64,000 bases of DNA, taken from assembly GCF_000454065.1 (NCBI RefSeq), contig NZ_KE695650.1, positions 349,786 to 413,785 of the forward strand. The letters run 5' to 3'. This document shows positions 28,398-37,176 of this stretch, piece by piece. Source of the DNA: Brevibacillus thermoruber 423. Its GTDB lineage: Bacteria; Bacillota; Bacilli; Brevibacillales; Brevibacillaceae. Within the stretch, counting starts at the first letter, position 1. The number at the start of each line of letters is the position of its first letter. The position numbers and the translations under genes were made by a program. The notes beneath the pieces are model-generated. The model saw only the letters and a list, made by a program, of their open reading frames with translations, made no database searches and was not told where the DNA came from.

Positions 28398-28406
28398 TGT
28401 TATACT
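28398..28406 (+). promoter_or_regulatory. Extended -10 promoter ahead of spoIIIE/ftsK
   Basis: TGT-TATACT (28398-28406) forms an extended -10; a -35 at the right distance (28378-28383, GTATTT) is poor. A terminator hairpin begins only about 15 bases downstream. Confidence 0.45.
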
Positions 28407-28421
28407 AGACATGAACGAACA

Positions 28422-28451
28422 GCAGCCGAACAGCGGACGGCTGCCTTTTTA
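28422..28451 (+). terminator. Intrinsic terminator in the spoIIIE/ftsK leader
   Basis: GCAGCCG (28422-28428) pairs with CGGCTGC (28438-28444), followed by CTTTTTA. It ends the tepA-ylzJ unit, and because a promoter-like element lies upstream it may also act as an attenuator. Confidence 0.75.
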
Positions 28452-28475
28452 TGCAGGACAAAAGGAGGCGTGCCA

Positions 28476-30857
28476 TTGAGTAGAAAAGAGAGAAGACAGT
28501 CACAAGCGGCATGGGCCTCGGTCGTCAAAGTGGAGCTGTTGGGCCTGGTCGTGATCGTGCTCAGCCTGATCGGCCTGTTGGAGAGCGGCTGGCTGGGGAA
28601 AAATGTGCTTGCCTTTTTGTTCCGGTTCGTGGCGGGCTCGTGGGACTTTGTCATCCCGCTGCTTCTGATCGGAATGGCCATCCACATGATGTTTACCCGC
28701 AAACCGCCGCGGCTCACCTACCGGGTGCTGGGCATCCTGTTTATCTTCTTGGCGATTTTGACGTGGGATCATCTGATGCTGTACAAGCAGGTTACGGCAG
28801 ACGGCAAATTCGCCGAACAGAGCATCGTCCGCGTCACGTGGGACCGGCTGTGGCTGGACCACAGCCAGAAGGTGTCCACCACCGGCGTCGGCGGCGGCAT
28901 GGCTGGAGCGCTCTTTTTTGTCCTGTGCAACAGCCTGGTGGGATTGACGGGGACCGGCCTGATCATCGCCCTGCTGTTTTTGGCCGGCATCATGTTCCTG
29001 TTTAACCTTTCGTACGTGGACATCGTGATCTTCATGCGCAACAAGACGGCGCAGCTATACGGCAAGTTGAAGGACTCGGTGAAAGATTCGGTCCAGCTTT
29101 TGCAGGAAGAAAGCGAGAAGCGCAAGCAGGAGAAGGAAAAGCGGAAGGCGCGCGAAGAGCGGAGCGCCAAAGAGGCGGGGGCCGCTGCCCGGCAGGACGG
29201 AGCAGCCGATCCTGCGGCGGAGGCTGCCGATTCCCCGGGGGCGGCGGGACCGTCGGCGGACGGGGAGGAAGCGCTGCCCGTCGCCCCGCTGATCCGCGAC
29301 TTCACCGAGCGGGTGGCGAGCGAACACGAACAGGAATCCCCCGAATCGGCGGCGCCGCCTGTCCGTCCGCAAGCGGCGCGGGAGATTACGTTCTCGCTGG
29401 AAGGCGACGAAGAGATTTTCGGCACGCTGGAAAACACGGAGGTGCAGCCGGCTGTCCCCTATGTGCTTCCCAACCTGCAGATGCTGGCCCGGCCCAAAGG
29501 CTATACGCCGGGCAAGGACGTGGACCACACGTCCAACGCGGCCAAGCTGGTGCAGACGCTGAAAAGCTTCGGCGTCAGCGCGATCGTTTCGGAAGTGCAC
29601 CGGGGACCGGCCGTTACCCGCTACGAAGTGCAGCCCGCGACCGGCGTGAAAGTGAGCCGGATCGTCAGCCTGACCGACGATTTGGCGCTGGCGCTGGCGG
29701 CCAAGGATATCCGCATCGAGGCGCCGATTCCGGGCAAGTCGGCGATCGGCATCGAGGTGCCCAATGCCGAAGTGGCGGTGGTTTCGCTTCGCGAGGTGCT
29801 GGAATCGCCGCAGTACCAGGAGGCGCCCGGCAAGCTGACGGTGGCGCTCGGCCGGGACATCTCGGGCGAGCCGATCGTGGCCGACCTGGCGAAAATGCCC
29901 CACCTGCTGGTGGCAGGCGCGACCGGCAGCGGCAAATCGGTCTGCATCAACGGATTGATCATGAGCATCCTGTTCCGGGCGAAGCCGGATGAAGTGAAGC
30001 TGATGATGGTTGATCCGAAGATGGTCGAGCTGAATGTGTACAACGGGATTCCCCACCTGCTCGCACCGGTGGTGACCGACCCCCGCCGCGCGTCCGTCGC
30101 GCTGAAGAAAGTGGTCGCGGAGATGGAGCGGCGCTACAATCTGTTCGCCAAAACGGGCAGCCGCAACATCGAGATGTACAACCAGCAGGCGGAGGGAAGC
30201 CCGCTGCCGTACATCGTGGTCATCGTCGACGAGCTGGCGGACCTGATGATGGTGGCGCCGGGAGAAGTGGAAGACGCCATCTGCCGCCTGGCTCAGATGG
30301 CCCGTGCGGCCGGCATTCACCTGATTATCGCCACGCAGCGTCCGTCCGTGGACGTCATCACCGGCGTGATCAAGGCGAACATCCCGTCGCGGATTGCCTT
30401 TGGCGTTTCGTCCATGGCCGACTCCCGCACCATCCTGGACATGGGCGGGGCGGAAAAACTGCTCGGCCGCGGGGACATGCTCTACCTGCCGATGGGGGCT
30501 TCCAAGCCGATTCGCGTGCAGGGGGCGTTCGTCTCCGACAAGGAAGTGGAGGACGTCGTCCGCTTTGTCAAGGAACAGCAGGAAGTCCGCTACCAGGAAG
30601 AGATGATCCCGGACGAGGTGGCGGACGAGCAGCAGGCCGTAGTGGACGACGAGCTGTACGATCAGGCGGTGCAAATTGTCGTCGAGGCGCAGACCGCATC
30701 CGCTTCCCTGCTCCAGCGCAGGCTTCGGATCGGCTACACGCGGGCGGCCCGGCTGATCGACATGATGGAAGCGCAGGGGGTCGTCGGCCCGTATGAGGGC
30801 AGCAAGCCCCGCGAAGTGCGCATACCGCGTCCGGCCCAGGAGAGCAGCATCTCCTGA
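28476..30857 (+). CDS. DNA translocase SpoIIIE/FtsK
   Basis: A 793-residue membrane-anchored DNA pump that moves chromosome through the division or sporulation septum. N-terminal transmembrane domain (four segments, about 25-175), a charged Ala/Glu/Lys-rich linker (about 200-310), then the RecA-like motor with Walker A GATGSGKS near residue 480 and Walker [13 protein letters not shown], and a C-terminal winged-helix gamma domain (about 725-790, [17 protein letters not shown]) that reads SRS/KOPS sequences. TTG 28476 follows AAAGGAGG. Position after tepA-ylzJ matches B. subtilis spoIIIE, though it may also serve as the only FtsK. Confidence 0.94.
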   Translation: MSRKERRQSQAAWASVVKVELLGLVVIVLSLIGLLESGWLGKNVLAFLFRFVAGSWDFVIPLLLIGMAIHMMFTRKPPRLTYRVLGILFIFLAILTWDHLMLYKQVTADGKFAEQSIVRVTWDRLWLDHSQKVSTTGVGGGMAGALFFVLCNSLVGLTGTGLIIALLFLAGIMFLFNLSYVDIVIFMRNKTAQLYGKLKDSVKDSVQLLQEESEKRKQEKEKRKAREERSAKEAGAAARQDGAADPAAEAADSPGAAGPSADGEEALPVAPLIRDFTERVASEHEQESPESAAPPVRPQAAREITFSLEGDEEIFGTLENTEVQPAVPYVLPNLQMLARPKGYTPGKDVDHTSNAAKLVQTLKSFGVSAIVSEVHRGPAVTRYEVQPATGVKVSRIVSLTDDLALALAAKDIRIEAPIPGKSAIGIEVPNAEVAVVSLREVLESPQYQEAPGKLTVALGRDISGEPIVADLAKMPHLLVAGATGSGKSVCINGLIMSILFRAKPDEVKLMMVDPKMVELNVYNGIPHLLAPVVTDPRRASVALKKVVAEMERRYNLFAKTGSRNIEMYNQQAEGSPLPYIVVIVDELADLMMVAPGEVEDAICRLAQMARAAGIHLIIATQRPSVDVITGVIKANIPSRIAFGVSSMADSRTILDMGGAEKLLGRGDMLYLPMGASKPIRVQGAFVSDKEVEDVVRFVKEQQEVRYQEEMIPDEVADEQQAVVDDELYDQAVQIVVEAQTASASLLQRRLRIGYTRAARLIDMMEAQGVVGPYEGSKPREVRIPRPAQESSIS

Positions 30858-30874
30858 GCCGGGCGTTTCTTTTT
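30828..30874 (+). terminator. Intrinsic terminator overlapping the end of spoIIIE/ftsK
   Basis: CGTCCGGCCCAGGAG (30828-30842) pairs with CTCCTGAGCCGGGCG (30851-30865) with two mismatches; TTTCTTTTTC follows. The 5' arm lies within the last codons. Confidence 0.75.
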
Positions 30875-30962
30875 CATCTGCCGGATTGGAGCTTAGGATG
30901 AGCGGTCGCTCAGTTGATGCCTGAAAACGCAAAAACTGGCAGGAGACTTCTGAAAATTTGGC

Positions 30963-30991
30963 TTGCATGATACCTGCCCCTACGGTACAAT
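30963..30991 (+). promoter_or_regulatory. Sigma-A promoter of the GntR gene
   Basis: TTGCAT (30963-30968), 17-base spacer, TACAAT (30986-30991). The expected start near 30998 gives a leader of about 95 bases containing an 18-bp dyad. Confidence 0.8.
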
Positions 30992-31038
30992 TTTTACGGG
31001 ATTCAAGGAAATTGTTGTTATCGTTGCGTGTGAATCAG

Positions 31039-31056
31039 AGGTCTGACGTCCTACCT
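31039..31056 (+). promoter_or_regulatory. Candidate GntR operator
   Basis: An 18-bp dyad AGGT-NN-GACGTC-NN-ACCT, 14 of 18 positions symmetrical, about 40 bases after the probable transcription start and 38 before the gntR start codon. Position and symmetry suit autorepression by the GntR protein encoded next. Confidence 0.55.
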
Positions 31057-31093
31057 GTTGGGATGGCTGAAGGGTAAGCAGGAGTGAAGGTGG

Positions 31094-31819
31094 ATGAGCA
31101 TCAAGGGGAATTTCCGGTCGCTGAGCCTCTTGGTCATGGACAAGATCAAGAGCGATATTGATTCCGGGGAGTTAAAACCCGGCGAACGTCTCCCTTCCGA
31201 AGCCGAGCTGTCAAAACAGTTGGGTGTGAGTCGGGCGACGCTGCGGGAAGCGCTTCGCCTTCTCGAAGAAGAGAAAATCGTGATCCGTCGTCACGGGGTC
31301 GGCACGTTTATCAATTCCCGTCCTGTTTTTTCCGGCGGGATTGGGGAACTCTTTAGTGTGACGGACGCGATTGAGCGGCAGGGGTACAAGGCGGGGACGA
31401 TCATTCTCCGCACCGCGTTCGGCGAGCCTGGCGAGGAAGAGCGCAAACGGCTGTCCCTCAATCCGGGCGAAGGCGTGCTCATGGTGGAGCGCATTCGCAC
31501 GGCGGACGGCGACCCGGTCGTCTACTGCTTTGACCGCATCCCGGCCCACCTGGTGCCCGGAGGCTACACGGCAGAGGGCGAGTCCATCTTCAACTGGCTG
31601 GAGAGCAAAACGGGCCTGCGCATCGCGTATGCAGTGGCTCACATCGAACCGCTGGGCTACTCTGAAAAGGTTTCCAATCTGCTGCGGTGCGACAAAAACG
31701 CGACGCTGCTCCTGCTGAAACAGATTCACTACGACGAGAGTGAACGGCCCGTGCTATATTCCCACAATTATTTCCGGGCGGACAAGATTCACTTTCACGT
31801 CGTGCGCAGACGGCTCTAA
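31094..31819 (+). CDS. GntR/HutC family transcriptional regulator (YmfC-like)
   Basis: A 241-residue regulator with an N-terminal winged helix (about 10-75, with GELKPGERLPSEAELSKQLG and the recognition helix SRATLREALRLLEEE) and a C-terminal UTRA-type effector domain (about 95-235). B. subtilis ymfC occupies the same place. It is followed 60 bases later by a nucleoside-type ABC transporter, so it probably controls that operon and itself through the dyad upstream. The effector is unknown. Confidence 0.9.
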   Translation: MSIKGNFRSLSLLVMDKIKSDIDSGELKPGERLPSEAELSKQLGVSRATLREALRLLEEEKIVIRRHGVGTFINSRPVFSGGIGELFSVTDAIERQGYKAGTIILRTAFGEPGEEERKRLSLNPGEGVLMVERIRTADGDPVVYCFDRIPAHLVPGGYTAEGESIFNWLESKTGLRIAYAVAHIEPLGYSEKVSNLLRCDKNATLLLLKQIHYDESERPVLYSHNYFRADKIHFHVVRRRL

Positions 31820-31879
31820 CAAGCGGGGGAAACCTCGCACAACAATTTCATTCCATTTAAAAACAGGGGGTATTCCGGC

Positions 31880-32932
31880 ATGAAAAAGGTACTTTCCGTC
31901 CTCTCCGTGGCAGCTCTCAGCCTTTCGCTTGTCCTGGCTGGGTGCGGCGGAAAAACAGAAGGACAGCAAGGAGCGGCCAACCAAGGGGAAGGCCAGGCGG
32001 CTGCGCCGAACGCGAGAATCGGCATGGTGACCGACGTGGGCGGTGTGAACGACAACTCCTTCAACCAGAGCGCGTGGGAAGGTCTGCAAAAACTGCAAAA
32101 AGACCTCAACCTCCCGCAGGAAAACGTAAACTACCTCCAGTCCACCAGTGACGCCGACTACATCCCGAACCTGACCCAGTTCGTCAAGGACAAATGGGAT
32201 CTGACCTGGGGGATCGGCTTCCTGATGGGCGACCACGTGAAAAAAGTGGCTTCCGAAAACCCGGACGCCAAACTGGCGATCATTGACGCCGAAGTGGACG
32301 CGCCGAACGTGGAATCCGTCCTGTTCAAAGAGCATGAAGGTTCCTTCCTGGTTGGCGTGGTCGCCGCGAAAATGAGCAAAACGAAAAAGGTCGGCTTTGT
32401 CGGCGGGATGGAAATTCCGGTGATCAAGCGCTTTGAAGCCGGTTTCGAAGCAGGCGTGAAGGCCGTCGATCCGAGCGTTCAGGTCGTGAAGGTGTACACC
32501 GCCGCGTTCGACAAACCGGACCAGGGCAAATCCACCGCGTCGCAAATGTACGACCAGGGCGTCGACATCATCTTCCACGCGTCCGGCGCCACCGGCGACG
32601 GCGTGTTCAACGAAGCCAAGGCTCGCAAGGCCAAAGGCCAACAGGTTTGGGTAATCGGCGTGGACAAGGACCAGTCCCTGACCTTCGGCGACGACATCAC
32701 CCTCACCTCCATGGTGAAGCGTGTGGACGAAGCCGTATACCGCGTGTCCAAAGACGTCATCGACGGCAAATTCAAAGGCGGCATCGTATGGCTTGGTCTG
32801 AAGGAAAACGGCGTAGGCCTGGCCGACACCTCCAACAAGAACGTGCCGGCAGACGTGCTGAAGCTGGTTGACGAGTACAAGCAAAAAATCGTAAACGGCG
32901 AGATCAAGGTTCCTGAAACACCTCAACAGTAA
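31880..32932 (+). CDS. BMP-family nucleoside-binding lipoprotein
   Basis: A 350-residue substrate-binding lipoprotein of the basic membrane protein/Med/PnrA family. Signal peptide with lipobox LAGC (Cys22), then the binding domain with GMVTDVGGVNDNSFNQSAW. This family binds purine nucleosides in characterised examples (PnrA, B. subtilis NupN). The ATPase and two permeases follow, so it is the extracytoplasmic receptor of the importer. A terminator directly after it probably makes its mRNA more abundant than the rest. Confidence 0.93.
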   Translation: MKKVLSVLSVAALSLSLVLAGCGGKTEGQQGAANQGEGQAAAPNARIGMVTDVGGVNDNSFNQSAWEGLQKLQKDLNLPQENVNYLQSTSDADYIPNLTQFVKDKWDLTWGIGFLMGDHVKKVASENPDAKLAIIDAEVDAPNVESVLFKEHEGSFLVGVVAAKMSKTKKVGFVGGMEIPVIKRFEAGFEAGVKAVDPSVQVVKVYTAAFDKPDQGKSTASQMYDQGVDIIFHASGATGDGVFNEAKARKAKGQQVWVIGVDKDQSLTFGDDITLTSMVKRVDEAVYRVSKDVIDGKFKGGIVWLGLKENGVGLADTSNKNVPADVLKLVDEYKQKIVNGEIKVPETPQQ

Positions 32933-32953
32933 CCAACAGCAGGCTGCACACGG

Positions 32954-32990
32954 ACAAGGCTAGTTCGAGCAACTAGCCTTGTTCTTTACC
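32954..32990 (+). terminator. Hairpin between binding protein and ATPase genes
   Basis: ACAAGGCTAGTT (32954-32965) pairs perfectly with AACTAGCCTTGT (32971-32982), loop CGAGC, followed by TCTTT. The weak T tract suggests partial termination, or protection of the upstream mRNA from 3' exonucleases, as is common in binding-protein operons. Confidence 0.75.
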
Positions 32991-33026
32991 TTCAAACTAA
33001 GACCCACAAAAACGGGGGGAACATGG

Positions 33027-34568
33027 TTGAATTCGGTAGAGACAGTTGTTGAAATGCGCGGGATTACCAAGCGCTTTCCCGGCATCGTCGCAAACGACAA
33101 CATCAACCTGGTCGTGAAAAAAGGCGAAATCCACGCCCTCCTGGGGGAGAACGGCGCGGGGAAGTCCACGTTGATGAACATCTTGTTTGGCTTGTATCAA
33201 CCGGATGAGGGAGAAATCCTCATCAACGGGAAACCGGTACACATCACGAGTCCCAACGTCGCGAACGAACTGGGCATCGGCATGGTGCACCAACATTTCA
33301 TGCTTGTGGAAACCTTTACGGTCACTGAAAACATTGTGTTAGGAAACGAACCGAAAAACGGGTTGCAGATAGATATTCGCCGAGCGGTCAAGGAAGTGGA
33401 GGAGCTTTCCCGCAAGTACGGGCTGAAAGTGGATCCCACTGCCAAAATTGCCGATATTTCCGTAGGCATGCAGCAGCGGGTGGAGATTTTGAAAACGCTT
33501 TACCGCGGGGCGGACATCCTCATTTTTGACGAGCCGACCGCCGTCCTGACCCCGCAGGAGATTCAGGAACTGATCGAGATCATGCACAATCTGGTGAAAG
33601 AGGGCAAGACGATCATCCTGATCACCCACAAGTTGAAGGAGATCATGGCCGTCTGCGACGCGGTCACGATCATTCGCCGGGGCAAGGTGATCGATTCGGT
33701 CGCCGTCAAGGATACCAACCCGGACGAGTTGGCCGCCAAGATGGTGGGGCGCGAGGTTACGTTCAAAGTGGACAAGAAGCCACCGCAGCCGAAAGAGGTC
33801 ATCCTCTCCGTTGAGAACGTCACCGCCATGGGCAACCGCGGCGTCAACGCGCTGAACGGCATCTCGTTTGAAGTGCGCGCCGGGGAGATCCTCGGCATCG
33901 CCGGCGTGGACGGCAACGGCCAAAGCGAGCTGATCGAGGTGCTGACCGGACTGCGCAAGGCTTCCGGCGGACGGATCCTCTTGAAGGGCCAGGACATTAC
34001 CAACCGGCTGCCGCGGGAAATCTCGGAAGCGGGCCTGTCCCACATTCCGGAAGACCGGCACAAGCGCGGGCTGGTGCTCGACTTTACCATGAGCGAAAAC
34101 ATGGTGCTGGAGACGTACTTCCACCCGCGGTTCAACAAAAACGGCTTCCTGGACTACGCGGCGATTGACAAGCACGCATCCAGACTGATCGAGGAGTTCG
34201 ACGTCCGCACGCCGAGCATCCACACCAAGGCACGAGCGCTTTCCGGCGGCAACCAGCAGAAGGCAATCATCGCCCGCGAAGTGGACAAGGACCCGGATCT
34301 TTTGATCGCGGCGCAGCCGACGCGCGGGTTGGACGTGGGGGCCATCGAGTTTATCCACAAACGGCTCGTGGAGCAGCGCGACAAGGGCAAGGCCGTGCTG
34401 CTGATTTCGCTCGAACTGGACGAGGTAATCAACGTATCCGACCGGATTGCGGTCATTTACGAGGGACAGATTGTCGGCATTGTCGACGCCAAGTCGACGA
34501 CCGAACAAGAACTGGGCTTGATGATGTCCGGCGGAAAACGGATGCAAGGAGGAGGAAGCGATGAATAG
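33027..34568 (+). CDS. Nucleoside ABC transporter ATP-binding protein (NupO-like)
   Basis: A 513-residue fused double ATPase. First domain: Walker A GENGAGKST at residues 40-48, signature-like ISVGMQQRVEILKTLYRG, Walker B LIFDEPTAVL. Second domain: degenerate Walker A GVDGNGQSE and signature LSGGNQQKAIIARE. This layout is that of sugar/nucleoside importers (RbsA/NupO). TTG 33027 lies six bases after GGGGGGA; longer frames start in the upstream terminator. Overlaps the permease gene by 8 bases. Confidence 0.92.
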   Translation: MNSVETVVEMRGITKRFPGIVANDNINLVVKKGEIHALLGENGAGKSTLMNILFGLYQPDEGEILINGKPVHITSPNVANELGIGMVHQHFMLVETFTVTENIVLGNEPKNGLQIDIRRAVKEVEELSRKYGLKVDPTAKIADISVGMQQRVEILKTLYRGADILIFDEPTAVLTPQEIQELIEIMHNLVKEGKTIILITHKLKEIMAVCDAVTIIRRGKVIDSVAVKDTNPDELAAKMVGREVTFKVDKKPPQPKEVILSVENVTAMGNRGVNALNGISFEVRAGEILGIAGVDGNGQSELIEVLTGLRKASGGRILLKGQDITNRLPREISEAGLSHIPEDRHKRGLVLDFTMSENMVLETYFHPRFNKNGFLDYAAIDKHASRLIEEFDVRTPSIHTKARALSGGNQQKAIIAREVDKDPDLLIAAQPTRGLDVGAIEFIHKRLVEQRDKGKAVLLISLELDEVINVSDRIAVIYEGQIVGIVDAKSTTEQELGLMMSGGKRMQGGGSDE

Positions 34569-35631
34569 AGTGATTGCTGTTTTTACCAAGGAATCGTTCC
34601 TCGTCCCGGCAGCAGCTATCATTCTTGGATTATTGACCGGCGCCGTCGCCATGCTCGCGGGGGGATTCAACCCGATCAAGGCGTACGCGTCCCTTGTGGA
34701 AAAGGTATTCGGCAGTTCGTACAACTTCGGTGAGACGATCCGCCAGATCACGCCGCTGATCTTTACGGGCCTGTCCGTGGCGTTTGCTTTCCGCACCGGC
34801 CTGTTCAACATCGGGGCGGAGGGGCAGTTCATCATGGGGATGATCGCCTCTACGGCGGTAGGCATTTCCCTGGATCTCCCGGCGTACATTCACGCGCCGC
34901 TCGCCGTGCTGGCCGGTGCGCTGGCAGGGGGCCTGTGGGGAGCCATCGCCGGCTACCTGAAAGCGGCCCGGGGCGTCAACGAGGTCATCACGACCATCAT
35001 GCTGAACTGGATTGCCCTCTACTTTGCCAACTACATTCTGAACGCTTTCTTCGTGCCGGTGGGGCAGCAGCGTTCCGAGATGATCAAGGATTCCGCCTCC
35101 ATCACGATCGGCTGGCTGTCACAGATGTTTGACAGCGCCCGTCTGCACTGGGGGACGCTGTTGGCCGTTCTCGCCGCCGTCTTTTTCTACGTCGTCCTGT
35201 GGAAGACCAAGACCGGTTTCGAACTGCGCGCGGTCGGTCTGAACCCGCACGCGTCCGAGTACGCCGGAATGAACGTCAACCGCAACGTCGTCAACGCCAT
35301 GTTTGTCGGCGGGATGTTCGCCGGCATCGGCGGCGCATGCGAGATCCTGGGCGTGTTTCACTACCAGGCTGTCATGGCGGGCATGCCGGGGTACGGCTTT
35401 GACGGAATCGCCGTCGCCCTGATCGGCGGCAACAACCCGTTGGGCGTCGTCCTGGCAGCGATTCTCTTCGGCATGCTGACGTTCGGCGCAGCCGGCATGA
35501 AGTTTGGCGCCGGCGTTCCGGTCGAGCTGATTCGCGTCGTGATCGCGTCCGTCATCTTCTTCGTGGCTGCTCACGGCATCGTGAAAGTCTTCCTGAAGCC
35601 TATTCTGAAGAAAAAGGAGGGTGGAAACTGA
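34561..35631 (+). CDS. Nucleoside ABC transporter permease (NupP-like)
   Basis: A 356-residue integral membrane protein of the BPD_transp_2 family, with about eight to ten hydrophobic segments. Family features include FRTGLFNIGAEGQF, GVNEVITTIMLNW and the EAA-like GLNPHASEYAGMNV loop. It pairs with the next permease to form the membrane channel of the importer. Starts inside the ATPase gene and ends with TGATG shared with the next start. Confidence 0.92.
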   Translation: MNRVIAVFTKESFLVPAAAIILGLLTGAVAMLAGGFNPIKAYASLVEKVFGSSYNFGETIRQITPLIFTGLSVAFAFRTGLFNIGAEGQFIMGMIASTAVGISLDLPAYIHAPLAVLAGALAGGLWGAIAGYLKAARGVNEVITTIMLNWIALYFANYILNAFFVPVGQQRSEMIKDSASITIGWLSQMFDSARLHWGTLLAVLAAVFFYVVLWKTKTGFELRAVGLNPHASEYAGMNVNRNVVNAMFVGGMFAGIGGACEILGVFHYQAVMAGMPGYGFDGIAVALIGGNNPLGVVLAAILFGMLTFGAAGMKFGAGVPVELIRVVIASVIFFVAAHGIVKVFLKPILKKKEGGN

Positions 35632-36590
35632 TGGATTGGGGTACGATCCTCAGCAACCTGGTTCACGATACCATCGTGTTTTCCACTGCCTTGATTTTTG
35701 CCGCGCTGGGCGGCATGTACTCGGAGCGTTCCGGGGTCGTCAACATCGCGCTGGAAGGGATGATGATCATCGGGGCGTTTACCGGTGCCGTGGTCACCTT
35801 CTTCGCTCAGGACGCGTTCGGCAGCGGTGCGCCGTGGGTGGGCTTTGCCGCCGCGATCGTGGCCGGTGCGATTTTCGCCCTGCCGCACGCGGTGGCCTCG
35901 ATTACGTTCAAAGCCGACCAGGTGGTCAGCGGCGTTGCGCTGAACTTCCTGGCCGCGGGGTTGTCCGTCTACCTGACCAAGATCATCTTCCACGGTGCGG
36001 GTCAAACCACGACGCTCTCCCACGTGTTCGGCAAATGGCACATTCCGCTGCTGGCCGACATCCCGTATGTGGGACACGCGCTGTTCGAAGGGTATCCGAC
36101 CAGCTTTATCGCGTTTGCGCTGGTGGCTCTCTCCTGGTACGTGCTGTTCAAAACGCCGTTCGGTCTGCGGCTGCGGGCGGTCGGTGAGCATCCGCGCGCC
36201 GCGGACACCGTCGGCATCAACGTCAAGCGCATGCGCTACACCGCGGTCATGATCAGCGGCGCCCTGGCGGCGATGGGCGGCGCGACGATCGCCCTGACCA
36301 CGACCAGCAACTTCTCCCACAACACGGTGTCCGGCCAAGGATTCATCGCGCTGGCTGCCTTGATTTTCGGGAAGTGGCATCCGGCCGGCGCGATGGGCGC
36401 GGCGCTGTTCTTCGGGGTGGCGCAGGCGATCAAGTCGCTGGTGCAGATCTTCGGTCTGACCCAATACGTTCCGACCGGATTCATCTACATGCTTCCGTAC
36501 ATTTTGACCATCCTGGTCCTGGCGGGCGTGGTCGGCCGTTCGAGCGCACCCGCCGCACTGGGCAAGCCGTACGAGACCGGCTCCCGCTAA
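35631..36590 (+). CDS. Nucleoside ABC transporter permease (NupQ-like)
   Basis: A 319-residue second permease of the same family, with GGMYSERSGVVNIALEGMM near the N terminus, VSGVALNFLAAG, and the loop RLRAVGEHPRAADTVGINV. ATG 35631 overlaps the previous stop by one base and has AAGGAGGG upstream. Together with the ATPase, NupP-like permease and BMP lipoprotein it completes a four-component importer; guanosine is the substrate known for the B. subtilis relative, here only inferred. Confidence 0.92.
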   Translation: MDWGTILSNLVHDTIVFSTALIFAALGGMYSERSGVVNIALEGMMIIGAFTGAVVTFFAQDAFGSGAPWVGFAAAIVAGAIFALPHAVASITFKADQVVSGVALNFLAAGLSVYLTKIIFHGAGQTTTLSHVFGKWHIPLLADIPYVGHALFEGYPTSFIAFALVALSWYVLFKTPFGLRLRAVGEHPRAADTVGINVKRMRYTAVMISGALAAMGGATIALTTTSNFSHNTVSGQGFIALAALIFGKWHPAGAMGAALFFGVAQAIKSLVQIFGLTQYVPTGFIYMLPYILTILVLAGVVGRSSAPAALGKPYETGSR

Positions 36591-36673
36591 TAAAACTCGA
36601 TCATGCGTCTGGAACCTGGCGCTCTCCCTCCGCGGTCGTGCTCTCTCCAAACCGCGCAGGGGGAGGGGCGATT

Positions 36674-36728
36674 CGCCGTTTGTGGAAACGGCGGTCGGTC
36701 TCCTGCCCGGACTTCCGGGCGCTTTTTT
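36674..36728 (+). terminator. Double-hairpin terminator after the nucleoside transporter operon
   Basis: CGCCGTTT/AAACGGCG (36674-36681 with 36686-36693) is followed by GCCCGG/CCGGGC (36705-36710 with 36715-36720) and GCTTTTTT. Confidence 0.8.
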
Positions 36729-36827
36729 GTTGGAGCGCGAACGATCAGCAAATGCGTCCGCGTAATCCCGAGAGAGATTGGGGCACACTACACGGAGGAA
36801 GCACTTCTTCATAAAGGAGGACGTCTG

Positions 36828-36983
36828 ATGTGGACCTGCCCCTACTGCGGCGGCACCCACGGCCTGCCGTTTCACGACAGCCAACTGGACGGGATGCTCT
36901 GCCTGGAACCCGACTGCGGCCGCTTTGTCGAAAGCAATGCGGACCCCGACGATCTCAGCGAGTGGGATGACACCGATCTGTAG
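36828..36983 (+). CDS. Small zinc-ribbon-like protein of unknown function
   Basis: A 51-residue protein not recognised as a named family. It begins MWTCPYCGG and has a second pair in MLCLEPDCGRF, giving Cys4,7 and Cys25,30, a probable zinc ribbon, followed by an acidic tail rich in Asp/Glu. A strong AAAGGAGG lies seven bases before ATG 36828. It stands between two terminators, so it is probably a single-gene unit. The ribosome-binding site, zinc motif and terminator support a real gene; function is unknown. Confidence 0.75.
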   Translation: MWTCPYCGGTHGLPFHDSQLDGMLCLEPDCGRFVESNADPDDLSEWDDTDL

Positions 36984-36986
36984 CGA

Positions 36987-37010
36987 AACGGGAGCGGGAC
37001 CCGTTCTTTT
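36987..37010 (+). terminator. Intrinsic terminator after the zinc-ribbon gene
   Basis: AACGGG (36987-36992) pairs with CCCGTT (37000-37005), followed by CTTTTG. Short stem and short T tract. Confidence 0.6.
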
Positions 37011-37176
37011 GCAGTGGTAGGCATCGGCCGGGGTGCATACAGTAACAGAAGAGATCATTTTCACGGCGAAAAGGCGGAGACGGTACGGTCCCGCCTCTTC
37101 TCGTCTGCTTTGCTGAACGGCCTGCCAATTGGTTACAATAGAAGAGATCAAGCCGACGGAGAAGGGAGAATGGGAT

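Noticed and set aside
29055..30968. Long minus-strand open frame opposite spoIIIE/ftsK
   Set aside because: Shadow of a real motor-domain gene; composition is His/Arg/Asp-rich as expected from reversed codons, without a credible start.
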